Positions 56,973 through 64,000 of a DNA stretch of 64,000 bases are shown here, piece by piece. Each line of letters starts with the position of its first letter. The first letter of the stretch is position 1. Both the position numbers and the translations under genes were made by a program. This DNA comes from Parabacteroides sp. PH5-46 (GTDB lineage Bacteria; Bacteroidota; Bacteroidia; Bacteroidales; Tannerellaceae), in assembly GCF_029892785.1 (NCBI RefSeq), contig NZ_JARXXA010000017.1:22441-86440 (forward strand), given 5' to 3'. Under the pieces are notes generated by a model. That model was not told where the DNA came from and made no database searches. It was given only the letters and a program-made list of their open reading frames with translations.

Positions 56973-58187
56973 TCATTCCCCATCGTCGTACTGTTGAAAT
57001 AAGAAATCATTGTACGGGAAACGGGTAATGTGTATATCCTTCACCCGTTCGTACAACAAGTTTTTCAACGCCTCGATATTGGCCCGTTCCTTGGCCGAGA
57101 TAAAGATACAATTCTCGCCCATTTTTGCCATCCATGTCCGCTTCAGCTCTTCCAGGTCGATGTTCTCACGGGTGCGAGGTGTCAGGTCATCTTCCTCTTT
57201 CGGGACGAATGTAAAGGCGTCGATCTTATTGAACACCATAATCATTGGCTTCTCTGTCTTGTCTATCTCAGACAAGGTTTTGTTTACCACCTCTATTTGC
57301 TCTTCAAAGCCGGGATGGGATATATCTACCACATGCACCAGCAGGTCGGCTTCGCGTACTTCGTCTAGTGTAGACTTAAACGACTCTACCAGCTCTGTCG
57401 GGAGTTTGCGGATAAAGCCTACGGTGTCCGATAGCAGGAAGGGCAGATTCTCTATGATCACCTTCCTCACGGTGGTGTCGAGAGTGGCAAACAGCTTGTT
57501 TTCGGCAAATACCTCGCTTTTGCTCAGCAGGTTCATCAGGGTAGATTTCCCTACGTTGGTATAGCCTACCAAAGCTACGCGTACCATCTTGCCTCTGTTT
57601 TTGCGCTGTACGCTCTTTTGTTTGTCTATGTCTACCAGCTCTTGTTTCAGTCTGGAGATCTTATCCAGGATGATACGGCGGTCGGTTTCTATCTGTGTTT
57701 CACCGGGGCCACGCATACCGATACCTCCGCGTTGCCGCTCCAGGTGGGTCCATAAGCGGGTCAGTCGGGGTAGCATATATTTGTACTGGGCCAGTTCCAC
57801 CTGTGTCTTCGCATGAGCGGTTTGTGCCCTTCGTGCGAATATATCCAGGATCAGGTTGGTACGATCCAGTATCTTTACCTGTAGTTCTTTTTCTATATTC
57901 CGAAGCTGCTTAGACGATAGTTCATCGTCAAAGATCACCAAACCTATCTCATTTTCGATGACATATTCTTTGATCTCCTGCAGTTTGCCGGTGCCTACAA
58001 AGGTTACCGGATGCGGATAATCCAGGCGTTGGAAAAAGGTCTTCTTCGGTTCGGCTCCGGCTGTATCTGCCAGAAATGCCAGTTCGTCCAGGTATTCTTT
58101 TGCCTTTTGTTCATTCTGCCCCGGAGTAATCAACCCCACCAACACTGCCCTTTCCGTTTGAGCCTCAGAGATTATAAATTCTTTCAT
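56973..58187 (-). CDS. hflX: GTPase HflX
   Basis: Ribosome-associated GTPase that splits stalled 70S ribosomes under stress. The 404 residues contain the HflX N-terminal ATP-binding-like domain (RLDYPHPVTFVGTGKLQEI), a coiled linker (LTRLWTHLERQRGGIGMRGPGETQIE), and the G domain with G1 VGYTNVGKSTLMN at about 206-218, G3 DTVGFI and G4 FNKIDA. Length and motifs are normal. The start codon lies 4 nt after TACTTTTG, suggesting a leaderless mRNA. Confidence 0.95.
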   Translation of the reverse strand: MKEFIISEAQTERAVLVGLITPGQNEQKAKEYLDELAFLADTAGAEPKKTFFQRLDYPHPVTFVGTGKLQEIKEYVIENEIGLVIFDDELSSKQLRNIEKELQVKILDRTNLILDIFARRAQTAHAKTQVELAQYKYMLPRLTRLWTHLERQRGGIGMRGPGETQIETDRRIILDKISRLKQELVDIDKQKSVQRKNRGKMVRVALVGYTNVGKSTLMNLLSKSEVFAENKLFATLDTTVRKVIIENLPFLLSDTVGFIRKLPTELVESFKSTLDEVREADLLVHVVDISHPGFEEQIEVVNKTLSEIDKTEKPMIMVFNKIDAFTFVPKEEDDLTPRTRENIDLEELKRTWMAKMGENCIFISAKERANIEALKNLLYERVKDIHITRFPYNDFLFQQYDDGE

Positions 58188-58191
58188 GGGG

Positions 58192-58199
58192 CAAAAGTA
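58192..58199 (-). promoter_or_regulatory. -7 box of hflX, 4 nt from the ATG (leaderless)
   Basis: Minus strand reads TACTTTTGCCCCATG. The box-to-ATG distance (4 nt) is the same as at the MFS gene (30348-30355). Confidence 0.5.
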
Positions 58200-58207
58200 A
58201 TGATTTT

Positions 58208-58594
58208 TTACGAGACAATTTCCACATAATTTCCTTCCGGGTCGAGAATCGCACTTTCATAATAACCGTCTCCACTGGTTCGCGGTTCACTGGCTACGGT
58301 GTATCCATCCTTGCGAAATGTTTCCGTAAGGGCATCTACTGCCTCTTTGCCTCCTACTGAAATAGCAATATGAGCCAAGCCTTTCATCTGTCCGCGCTTT
58401 AGTGGTTCCTGCAGATCTCCGATATGCATCAGTTCTATACGGCTTTTATCTTCTCCGAAAGATAAAAAGTAAGACGAAAAGCCTCTTTTCGTATTTGTGT
58501 ACTTATCGTTGCAACTAACATCAAAATACTTCATATAAAATTCACGAAGCAACTCTATATCATCCGCCCAAATAGCCAAGTGTTCTATCTTCAT
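58208..58594 (-). CDS. VOC-family protein (glyoxalase/dioxygenase fold)
   Basis: A 128-residue single-domain protein of the vicinal-oxygen-chelate superfamily. It starts MKIEHLAIWADDIELLREFYMKYF, the usual VOC opening with a metal-ligand histidine, and contains GLAHIAISVGGKEAVDAL and the terminal DPEGNYVEIV with the glutamate ligand, so a divalent metal site with two His and a Glu is likely. Enzymatic activity unknown. The start at 58594 is used because upstream residues are not family-like. It is 20 nt upstream of hflX. Confidence 0.88.
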   Translation of the reverse strand: MKIEHLAIWADDIELLREFYMKYFDVSCNDKYTNTKRGFSSYFLSFGEDKSRIELMHIGDLQEPLKRGQMKGLAHIAISVGGKEAVDALTETFRKDGYTVASEPRTSGDGYYESAILDPEGNYVEIVS

Positions 58595-58683
58595 TCTGTA
58601 CCTGTTCTTAAGTATCCGGTAAAAATACATTTATCAGATGAAGATGCAAAGAAGATCCGTACATTTTCCGACAAATAGACAAA

Positions 58684-58711
58684 AGAGACAAGGCGGCGGT
58701 GCCTTGTCTCT
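58684..58711 (-). terminator. Terminator of the HU-glucosaminidase-tiny protein operon
   Basis: Stem AGAGACAAGGC (minus strand, from 58711) pairs with GCCTTGTCTCT across a 6-nt loop, followed by TTTT. An 11-bp perfect stem, 14 nt after the stop of the 31-residue ORF. Confidence 0.75.
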
Positions 58712-58724
58712 ACGTTCACGGGGG

Positions 58725-58820
58725 TTAGTTGTCATCTCGTTTTTTCTGTTTGCGTCCTACCAGGAAGGACAGGAGGGAGATGATGAACTCAACAATCTTG
58801 CGGGCTTTCTCTGCTTTCAT
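58725..58820 (-). CDS. 31-residue single-span membrane protein
   Basis: Too short for gene finders. The protein begins MKAEKARKIVEFIISLLSFL and ends VGRKQKKRDDN: a basic N-terminus, one hydrophobic helix of about 13 residues, and a basic tail. It overlaps the 3' end of the glucosaminidase gene by 32 nt in another frame (ATG at 58818-58820) and is followed by a strong terminator at 58684. The position matches the tiny 'smalltalk'-type genes next to HU and wall-hydrolase genes in other Bacteroides. A holin-like or antitoxin-like role is only inference. Confidence 0.6.
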   Translation of the reverse strand: MKAEKARKIVEFIISLLSFLVGRKQKKRDDN

Positions 58821-59280
58821 TGTTTGTGTTTTTAGCGTTAATAATCGTGTCTAAGGAGTGGCAGATGCGGCTGATCATTCGTTTGTAAGACGAACGGTTG
58901 TCGCCATTCTGCTCGCTGATGTAGGGGCTGTAGGCTATCTCGTGTGCATAGGCGTCGTATAGGTGGCTTACGGCAGCTGCCGCTTTATAAGCCGACGCGA
59001 TCAGGCGTCCGAAGTCGAGAAAGCTGTTCAGAGGGGCATCATAACTGCGGAATACCAGTCCGCTACGCGAAGCTTCGCTTTTCCGTCCTTGCCAGTAGGC
59101 GTTGGTACATCCATAGCCGGTGATACCGAAATAATTGTGGTGGCGGACAGCCAGGGCACTCTCGCCCCAACCCGACTCTACGGCACATTGTGCCAATACG
59201 GCCACCGGATGGATACCATACATATCACTCACCTGTTGAGCAAGCGGCAGGAACTTCTTTACAAAAACATGCTTTTCCAT
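58789..59280 (-). CDS. FlgJ-like glucosaminidase (no signal peptide)
   Basis: A 163-residue peptidoglycan hydrolase of the glucosaminidase family: KFLPLAQQVSDMYGIHPV, then the catalytic stretch LAQCAVESGWGESALA with Glu of ESG, then NYFGITGYGC and SFLDFGRLI. Unlike envelope-acting hydrolases it begins with MEKHVFVKKFLPL and has no signal peptide or membrane anchor, as for phage endolysins that reach the wall through a holin. The ATG overlaps the stop of the HU-like gene by one base (TAATG), so the pair is coupled. Start at 59280. Confidence 0.85.
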   Translation of the reverse strand: MEKHVFVKKFLPLAQQVSDMYGIHPVAVLAQCAVESGWGESALAVRHHNYFGITGYGCTNAYWQGRKSEASRSGLVFRSYDAPLNSFLDFGRLIASAYKAAAAVSHLYDAYAHEIAYSPYISEQNGDNRSSYKRMISRICHSLDTIINAKNTNNESRESPQDC

Positions 59281-59711
59281 TAATCCAGATGGGTTCTGGT
59301 GCATTCTACCTCTTTTGTTTCGGGGATGTAGCGTTCGCTGGCTACGGTTTCCATCAGGTAGCGTAGTTTGGCACCGGGGCGGAAGATCAGGCGGGCACGG
59401 CGCAGGTTGGCCTGGGTAAATTCACCCTCCTTTTCACTGCCGGTACTGCGTACCAGGAGCTGAAAGTTGCCCAGTTCGCCCATATGCACTACTTCGCCTT
59501 TTTTCAGGCTCTTTACCAGTTGGCTAGTGATACGGTCTACCCCCAGTTTCAGGTCGCCACTGGAAAGCGTAGACGTATCCGCTACCTCGTCGCAGATCTC
59601 TTCAAAGTTACATACCCTTGTAGCACGTGTTTGTGCATAAAACAATTTCTGACCATTCGGCGCCTTGGGCGACATGTTCTTTCTCAAAACCAATTTGTAC
59701 TTTAATGCCAT
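59280..59711 (-). CDS. HU-like DNA-binding protein (HU-HIG type)
   Basis: A 143-residue protein of the HU/IHF group common in Bacteroides accessory modules. It opens MALKYKLVLRKNMSPKAPNGQ and carries the HU core (TSTLSSGDLKLGVDRITSQLVKSLKKGEVVHMGELGNF, positions 47-84), with an arm rich in Arg/Lys (ANLRRARLIFRPG). It probably bends or bridges DNA. Head of the operon HU-glucosaminidase-tiny protein. A -7-like TACCTTTG (complement of 59778-59785) precedes it, divergent from the DUF4248 promoter. Confidence 0.88.
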   Translation of the reverse strand: MALKYKLVLRKNMSPKAPNGQKLFYAQTRATRVCNFEEICDEVADTSTLSSGDLKLGVDRITSQLVKSLKKGEVVHMGELGNFQLLVRSTGSEKEGEFTQANLRRARLIFRPGAKLRYLMETVASERYIPETKEVECTRTHLD

Positions 59712-59929
59712 AATTCAATTTTTAGCGTTTAACGATTCATGATTAATAATTAGCGACTCTTTCGCTCTTTCGTTTCACAAAGGTACGATGGGGCAAAAGG
59801 GCATTGGCAGTTTACGGTTGATGGTGTCCTTTTCGTACGTTTTTGTACAGAAAAAGACGTTTACTGCCGCTTTAGCATAATTAAGCAGTATTTAACATCT
59901 AATTGTTTTAGTATTAACGCTTTATTTCG

Positions 59930-59937
59930 TATTTTTG
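59930..59937 (+). promoter_or_regulatory. -7 box of the DUF4248-PrimPol operon
   Basis: TATTTTTG, a perfect match, 28 nt before the DUF4248 ATG. The rest of the gap 59712-59965 is AT-rich and shows no further gene. Confidence 0.55.
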
Positions 59938-59965
59938 CAGTGTAAAAAATGATTATAAACGCCAG

Positions 59966-60202
59966 ATGAATAGTAGTCTACCAGAACCGTTATTCGAGAT
60001 ACATGCATATTATGTATCGGATTTAGCAAAGCTTTATGTTCCCAATTTAACATCTCAGGCAGCCGTCCGCCAATTATGGCGATGGATCTCCTATCACCCT
60101 TTGCTAAACGAAGAGCTAAAGCAAAACGGATATGTCCACAAACAACGCTGCTTTACACCCAAACAAGTAGCCTGCATTGTTAAACATCTCGGAGAACCTT
60201 GA
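59966..60202 (+). CDS. DUF4248 protein
   Basis: A 78-residue predicted DNA-binding protein of the Bacteroidota DUF4248 family. Features include HAYYVSDLAKLYVPNLTSQAAVRQL, then WISYHPLLNEELKQNGYV, and TPKQVACIVKHLGEP at the end, in keeping with a helix-turn-helix. It is the usual upstream neighbour of the PrimPol-VapE gene and may be its regulator. No enzyme residues. It ends 130 nt before the next ORF, the gap holding a palindrome (60228-60312). Confidence 0.85.
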   Translation: MNSSLPEPLFEIHAYYVSDLAKLYVPNLTSQAAVRQLWRWISYHPLLNEELKQNGYVHKQRCFTPKQVACIVKHLGEP

Positions 60203-60227
60203 CTATTTGCAACACAAATTGCAGAAC

Positions 60228-60312
60228 GGAACACGCAGAACGCAGCACGCCTTCCCCTCTTAAGAGGGAGGCAGGGGGTGTATAACTTCCCGTACTGCGT
60301 GCTGCGTGTTCC
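60228..60312. repeat. Nested palindrome upstream of the PrimPol gene
   Basis: A 21-nt arm at 60228-60248 is complementary, with two mismatches, to 60292-60312. Inside lies the perfect dyad CCTCTTAAGAGG at 60256-60267. CTGCG/GCGTG words recur in the arms. The arms are 20-105 nt before the start codon at 60333. Confidence 0.75.
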
Positions 60313-60332
60313 ATTCTTCCTAATTATTAAAT

Positions 60333-62408
60333 ATGAAAGTAAACTTTTTTACCAAATTTCACCGGAATGAGGGTAGCTCGCCGGTGATGGATATCCTTTC
60401 GGATATCAAAAATGGTCGCTATGCCGACCCCGTTACAAACCTGCAAAAAGCTATGAAAAAAGGAGAGCAAGCATCGGCAGAGGCAATAAAGAAAAGCCTT
60501 CCCGCCTTTACCCTGTCGGCTACCTACAGCGCGCGAAGAGTAGACACTGGCATCATCCATTACAATGGAGTGCTGATACTCGACATAGACAAGCTGGAAG
60601 CCAACAAGCTGAAGGAGGTCAAAGAAAAGGCCATCGCCATCCCCCATACGCTCTTTTGTTTTCGTAGTCCCGGAGGGAAAGGACTCAAAATAGGCGTCCT
60701 GCCCCATGTAAGTCACCCCGTAGAGCCCGAGAATCACCGGAAAACCTTCCAGGTCGTACAGCAATACTACGAAGAACTGCTGGATATACAGGTAGACCCT
60801 TCGGGGAAAGACATCGGCCGCCTGTGCTTCGTATCCTACGACCCCGAGCTCTACATCAACCCTCTGCACGCAGCTTTCCTACGCGGAGAAACCGATGCCT
60901 GCCTCAGCGAGCTACCCCTGATGGACAGCCTCCCGCCCATAAACAAAAAGCTATCCATCGCCCGCAAACAAACAACCCGCAGGATGAAGTACGAAGAAGG
61001 CAACCGCAACAACTACCTCTTCCACTTCGCCAACAACTGCAACCGCCTAGGCCTCCCCGCCCACGAAGTCATCGCCTACAGCCAGCAACAGTTCCCCGAA
61101 CTGTCCGACGACGAACGCCTCGGAGCCATCCACAGCGCCTACAGGCACAAAGGAGAACATGCCCTGCAAACAGAACAAGCAGAAGACAAAAGCATATCCA
61201 TCCTGGAACGCATCGAGCAGCACCTGGAAGAACGCTACAAACTACGCTACAACATAGTAACACACCGCGTAGAATATAAAAGGAAAAGTTCGAACCAAAC
61301 CCACAAAAGCATGAACGACAGGGCAGAAAACAGCATCTGGCGCGAGCTGGTGAAGAAAGGCATCAAATGCAAGCAACACGAACTAAATGCCGTATTATAC
61401 TCCGACTTCTGCACTACATACGACCCCTTTGTAACCTACTTCAACTCCCTACCCAAATGGGACGGCCAAACAGACCATATCGCCCACCTGGCAGATACCG
61501 TAACAACTACCAAGCAAGACCTATGGCACAGATGCTTCCGCAAATGGCTGGTAGCCATGGTAGCCTGCGCCACACAGGAAGACAAAGAGAACCATACCGT
61601 ATTGATACTGAAAAGCGAACAAGGGAAAGGTAAAACCTCCTGGTGTACACACCTCATCCCCCCTGAACTAAAAGAATACCGCTATTCTGGCGCACTCAAC
61701 CCCTACTCTAAAGACTCCCTGATCACCCTGTCGGAATGTATCTTCGTCAACTTCGACGAACTAGGCAGCCTCTCCACCCGCGAGATGAATAAGCTAAAGG
61801 AACTCATCACCAAAGGCGTAGTACGCGAACGCCTGCCCTACGGACGCAATCCCGAAACACTCATCCGTCGGGCATCATGCGCCGGATCGGTAAATGACGA
61901 GCAGGTATTTGAAGACCTCACCGGTTCCCGTCGGTTCCTCTGCTTCGAAGCCCTGAAGATCGATTACATGGCACCCGTAGACTACCAAAACGTCTATTCG
62001 CAAGCCGTCACCCTGCTGAAATCAGGCTTCCAATACTGGCTATCAGAACCTGAAATTCAAGAAATTAACAGTAACAACGAAGACTTCCGTATCCGCACCC
62101 CCGAAGAAGAACTCCTGTTCACATACATCCGCAAACCCGAGCAAAAAGACGAGAAAAAGATGTTCCTCACAGCAAGCGAAATTCTGCGTCACATGTGCCT
62201 CAAAAGCAGCATGCAAATCACAAAACGAGGCACAATGACTATCTCAACAACCCTCAAGAAGCACGGTTTTCGGTACTCTCAGGCACGTAAGGGACGCATT
62301 TTTGAGGTAGTCGTGCTCACCGAAGACGTCATAGAAGAAGAACAAAAAAGCAACTCAAAACCACCCCATACACAAGGAACACAGGGAGTTATAGGATTCA
62401 GCTCATAA
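60333..62408 (+). CDS. PrimPol-PriCT-VapE helicase fusion (BT4734-like)
   Basis: A 691-residue predicted primase-helicase. N-terminal primase-polymerase-like domain (1-195): GVLILDIDKL (acidic DxD-type motif), FRSPGGKGLKIGV, and GRLCFVSYDPELYIN; PriCT-like helical linker at about 220-275 (GNRNNYLFHFANNCNRLGLP); VapE-type P-loop helicase with SEQGKGKTSW (about 431-440) and Walker B-like FVNFDELGSL (about 471-480); and DNA-binding region to the end. Such proteins start replication in phages, satellites and plasmids. Codon use is C-rich in third positions compared with its neighbours. It lies between two big palindromes. Confidence 0.87.
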   Translation: MKVNFFTKFHRNEGSSPVMDILSDIKNGRYADPVTNLQKAMKKGEQASAEAIKKSLPAFTLSATYSARRVDTGIIHYNGVLILDIDKLEANKLKEVKEKAIAIPHTLFCFRSPGGKGLKIGVLPHVSHPVEPENHRKTFQVVQQYYEELLDIQVDPSGKDIGRLCFVSYDPELYINPLHAAFLRGETDACLSELPLMDSLPPINKKLSIARKQTTRRMKYEEGNRNNYLFHFANNCNRLGLPAHEVIAYSQQQFPELSDDERLGAIHSAYRHKGEHALQTEQAEDKSISILERIEQHLEERYKLRYNIVTHRVEYKRKSSNQTHKSMNDRAENSIWRELVKKGIKCKQHELNAVLYSDFCTTYDPFVTYFNSLPKWDGQTDHIAHLADTVTTTKQDLWHRCFRKWLVAMVACATQEDKENHTVLILKSEQGKGKTSWCTHLIPPELKEYRYSGALNPYSKDSLITLSECIFVNFDELGSLSTREMNKLKELITKGVVRERLPYGRNPETLIRRASCAGSVNDEQVFEDLTGSRRFLCFEALKIDYMAPVDYQNVYSQAVTLLKSGFQYWLSEPEIQEINSNNEDFRIRTPEEELLFTYIRKPEQKDEKKMFLTASEILRHMCLKSSMQITKRGTMTISTTLKKHGFRYSQARKGRIFEVVVLTEDVIEEEQKSNSKPPHTQGTQGVIGFSS

Positions 62409-62415
62409 GAGGCCT

Positions 62416-62565
62416 TGCGATCACTGCGATCACTGCGATCATGTTTTTAAAACTTTCTAAAAAAACATGTTCCTCGTTCCTCATAATAAACGCCAAAATG
62501 AGGAACGAGGAACATAAAAATAGAAAAGTTTGAAAATAGTGATCGCACTGAGCGCAGTGATCGCA
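62416..62565. repeat. 150-bp nested palindrome downstream of the PrimPol gene
   Basis: Outer arms are TGCGATCAC repeats (9-nt period, 62416-62441) facing their inverse at 62539-62565. The centre is a perfect 18-nt inverted repeat (62467-62484 with 62498-62515) with a 13-nt loop. The A/T-rich sequence between them is also largely complementary, so the whole element could fold as one stem. It starts 8 nt after the stop codon. Confidence 0.8.
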
Positions 62566-62654
62566 TCCCCCACACCCCAATCTCAACAGCAAACACCCCA
62601 TTTCCACCCGCACACAAGCGATTTTAGCCCGAAAACGAATGTTTTCTGCGCAAC

Positions 62655-62753
62655 TTAATACATTACTATAAGAGCTATCGTTATTATAACAGCAATAATA
62701 GCAACACCCAGCATCCCCGTGACAGACTTGTTAAGTTTAGAATAATTACTCAT
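62655..62753 (-). CDS. 32-residue single-span membrane protein
   Basis: Not in ordinary gene calls. Opens MSNYSKLNKSVTGMLGVAII and continues as a hydrophobic stretch to the terminal ALIVMY: a short polar, basic N-terminus then one membrane helix of about 19 residues. It resembles small membrane peptides of toxin or regulatory type, but no family is recognised. It is isolated on the minus strand, 87 nt after the palindrome at 62416-62565 and 281 nt from the GNAT/NTF2 gene. Translation is not proven. Confidence 0.5.
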   Translation of the reverse strand: MSNYSKLNKSVTGMLGVAIIAVIITIALIVMY

Positions 62754-63034
62754 ATCATCTATTTTTTATTAATAAAAAGCACTCTCTAAATCTCTATAGT
62801 AAAACCAGATAGAATCAGGCCACAAAAGGCTACAAAGCAAATATAACAAAAATCTCGCAAAGATAGGCAGAATTTGGAAGAATACAGCAAGTACTTGATG
62901 ATTAGGCACATTCAATGTTATTTCGCCATATTCTTCTGATAGGTAAAGTGGAAGAGTATAGAGTAGTTAAGCGAAAGATTTGCTACCTAAATACTGCCTT
63001 TTAGGAATATATCTTTATGTTCAGATATAAAGGA

Positions 63035-63895
63035 TTACAAGTTAAGTATTTTCCTATTTTCTTTTGTGTCAGGATATATATGCCATGAACCAACCTTATT
63101 GTTTATAATTCCTGCAACCCAGATGGCACGAACATTATTAAGTATTTCATCAGAACAAATCGAATAACCTTGCATAATAACAGTAGAGCCTCTTACTACA
63201 ATATTTTCAAATATATTCCGATAACCGGTATAAAGAGTAAAAAATGGCTTCCATGCCTGAACAATATTGTTCTCCTTCCCTTCAATTCGATTATTTTCAG
63301 TATCAATAAATACATGATCTTCCGTCATCAATGCTGATAATCCCTCTATATCGGCATAAGTTATACAGTTATTGAATTGCAGGGCTATTTTTTTCGGAGT
63401 ACTTGAATCCAATTTCAGCAGCATCAGATAATCCTCATTGTCTTCGCTAACAATTTCAAATCCGACTTTCTTATAGAGTTTTACGGCATAATTCTCTTTT
63501 TTTACATTTATAGAGGTTTGCTTGTAGCCATTTTTTTGTAAATGCTCTATCATAGCAATCATTAATTGGGTTCCAAGACCTTGATTCCGATATTCCTTAA
63601 AGAGAGAAATGGCAAACTCTGGCGTATAATCATCAATATAACCATAGCCTTTTATATTGCCGGATATAACTCTTACCCAAACAGCACCAGCAATTTCTCC
63701 ATTAGAATCTGCAATCAGACAATAATCATCTTTCCCACTCCCAAAATCTTTTATATAGGCATTGACTTCAGGTATTTCCAAGACATCTCTTGATATCAGA
63801 TTATTCTCATCCGGCTGATAGATTGCTTCATATAGCATATCTCCCATTTTATCAATTTCGGAGTTTCTGATTTCTCGTATCACTATATTATTCAT
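63035..63895 (-). CDS. GNAT acetyltransferase fused to an NTF2-like domain
   Basis: Two-domain protein of 286 residues. Residues 1-160 are a GNAT N-acetyltransferase with the acetyl-CoA loop FKEYRNQGLGTQLM and SINVKKENYAVKLYKKVGFEIV; residues 165-286 are an NTF2/SnoaL-like domain (ADIEGLSALMTEDHVFIDTENNRIEG, AWKPFFTLYTGYRN, GSWHIYP). NTF2-like domains often bind a small hydrophobic ligand; fusion to GNAT is uncommon and may mean the substrate is delivered to the acetyltransferase. The gene is visibly more AT-rich than the flanking genes, suggesting transfer. Substrate unknown. Confidence 0.82.
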   Translation of the reverse strand: MNNIVIREIRNSEIDKMGDMLYEAIYQPDENNLISRDVLEIPEVNAYIKDFGSGKDDYCLIADSNGEIAGAVWVRVISGNIKGYGYIDDYTPEFAISLFKEYRNQGLGTQLMIAMIEHLQKNGYKQTSINVKKENYAVKLYKKVGFEIVSEDNEDYLMLLKLDSSTPKKIALQFNNCITYADIEGLSALMTEDHVFIDTENNRIEGKENNIVQAWKPFFTLYTGYRNIFENIVVRGSTVIMQGYSICSDEILNNVRAIWVAGIINNKVGSWHIYPDTKENRKILNL

Positions 63896-64000
63896 AAATC
63901 TCGTTTCTTAGTAACTGTTAGGAAATTTCATTTTATTCTGTTTATAAAAATTCTGATCATTGCTAACTGTGTTATAATTTGACTTGTCTCGGTCAATTTT

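Noticed and set aside
60824..61279. Pro/Arg/Gln-rich ORF inside the PrimPol gene
   Set aside because: Frame-shifted shadow caused by the C-rich third positions of the PrimPol gene; low complexity.
62398..62613. 71-residue minus-strand ORF over the palindrome
   Set aside because: Its protein repeats (IAVIAV, HCAQCDH) come from the inverted repeat itself; no domain.

Overview
The window is typical Bacteroidales chromosome, most likely Parabacteroides or Bacteroides. It carries two SusC/SusD loci with ECF sigma/anti-sigma pairs, Bacteroidota-only families (DUF3127, DUF4954, DUF5683, DUF4248, DUF5107), glycine-lipid genes, and Bacteroidota promoters (TTTG, 18-22 nt, TAnnTTTG). I saw no tRNA, rRNA, CRISPR array or insertion sequence. 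No gap between genes exceeds 300 bases. Genus assignment is inference.  Layout. 1-2.2 kb: 5' end of alaS, a divergent M23 peptidase, a MerR-type regulator and a DUF3127 protein. 2.25-11.6 kb: minus-strand housekeeping genes (RelA/SpoT, a LysM lytic transglycosylase, DUF5683, ParB, ParA, chorismate synthase, SlyD-like FKBP, MalY-like PLP enzyme). 11.7-17.0 kb: DUF3108, a histidine phosphatase overlapping a KdsB-like cytidylyltransferase, RmuC, a TPR protein and a CPBP protease. 17.2-29.0 kb: PUL 1 (GHL10-like lipoprotein, DUF5009 acyltransferase, GH9, SusD, SusC, FecR, ECF sigma). 29.1-32.7 kb: MFS exporter, SufS, VanZ-like protein, RNase HII. 32.8-44.7 kb: PUL 2 (DUF5107/TPR protein, agarase-like clan GH-A lipoprotein, SusD, SusC, FecR, ECF sigma), followed by a divergent SusA-like GH13. 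46.7-58.6 kb: YjbQ, a Tat-type aldo/keto reductase, GlsB/GlsA, an AspT-type transporter, a U32 protein, a thioesterase, DprA, a TPR protein, DUF4954, HflX and a VOC protein. 58.7-62.8 kb: an accessory module with a PrimPol-helicase (VapE type), DUF4248, an HU-like protein, a leaderless-secretion glucosaminidase and two tiny membrane proteins. The end holds an AT-rich GNAT/NTF2 fusion.  How the parts work together. In each PUL the sigma/FecR pair should sense substrate through the STN domain of SusC and switch on the SusCD importer and enzymes. Between fecR and susC both loci carry the same leader and, on the opposite strand, a TAnnTTTG box and a hairpin with a T-run. These fit a DonS-like antisense RNA of about 75-80 nt.  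Most unusual signals. (1) Three intergenic arrays, each of exactly four palindromic units at an exact 22-nt pitch, each abutting the stop codon of a minus-strand gene. The core sequence differs between loci (GCATGC, CATATG, CACGTG). (2) The PrimPol-helicase gene is bracketed by two long imperfect palindromes and lies opposite an HU/endolysin-like/tiny-membrane-protein operon, which looks like a satellite or relic replicon. (3) Two small membrane-protein genes. (4) Two apparent leaderless promoters with the box exactly 4 nt before ATG.
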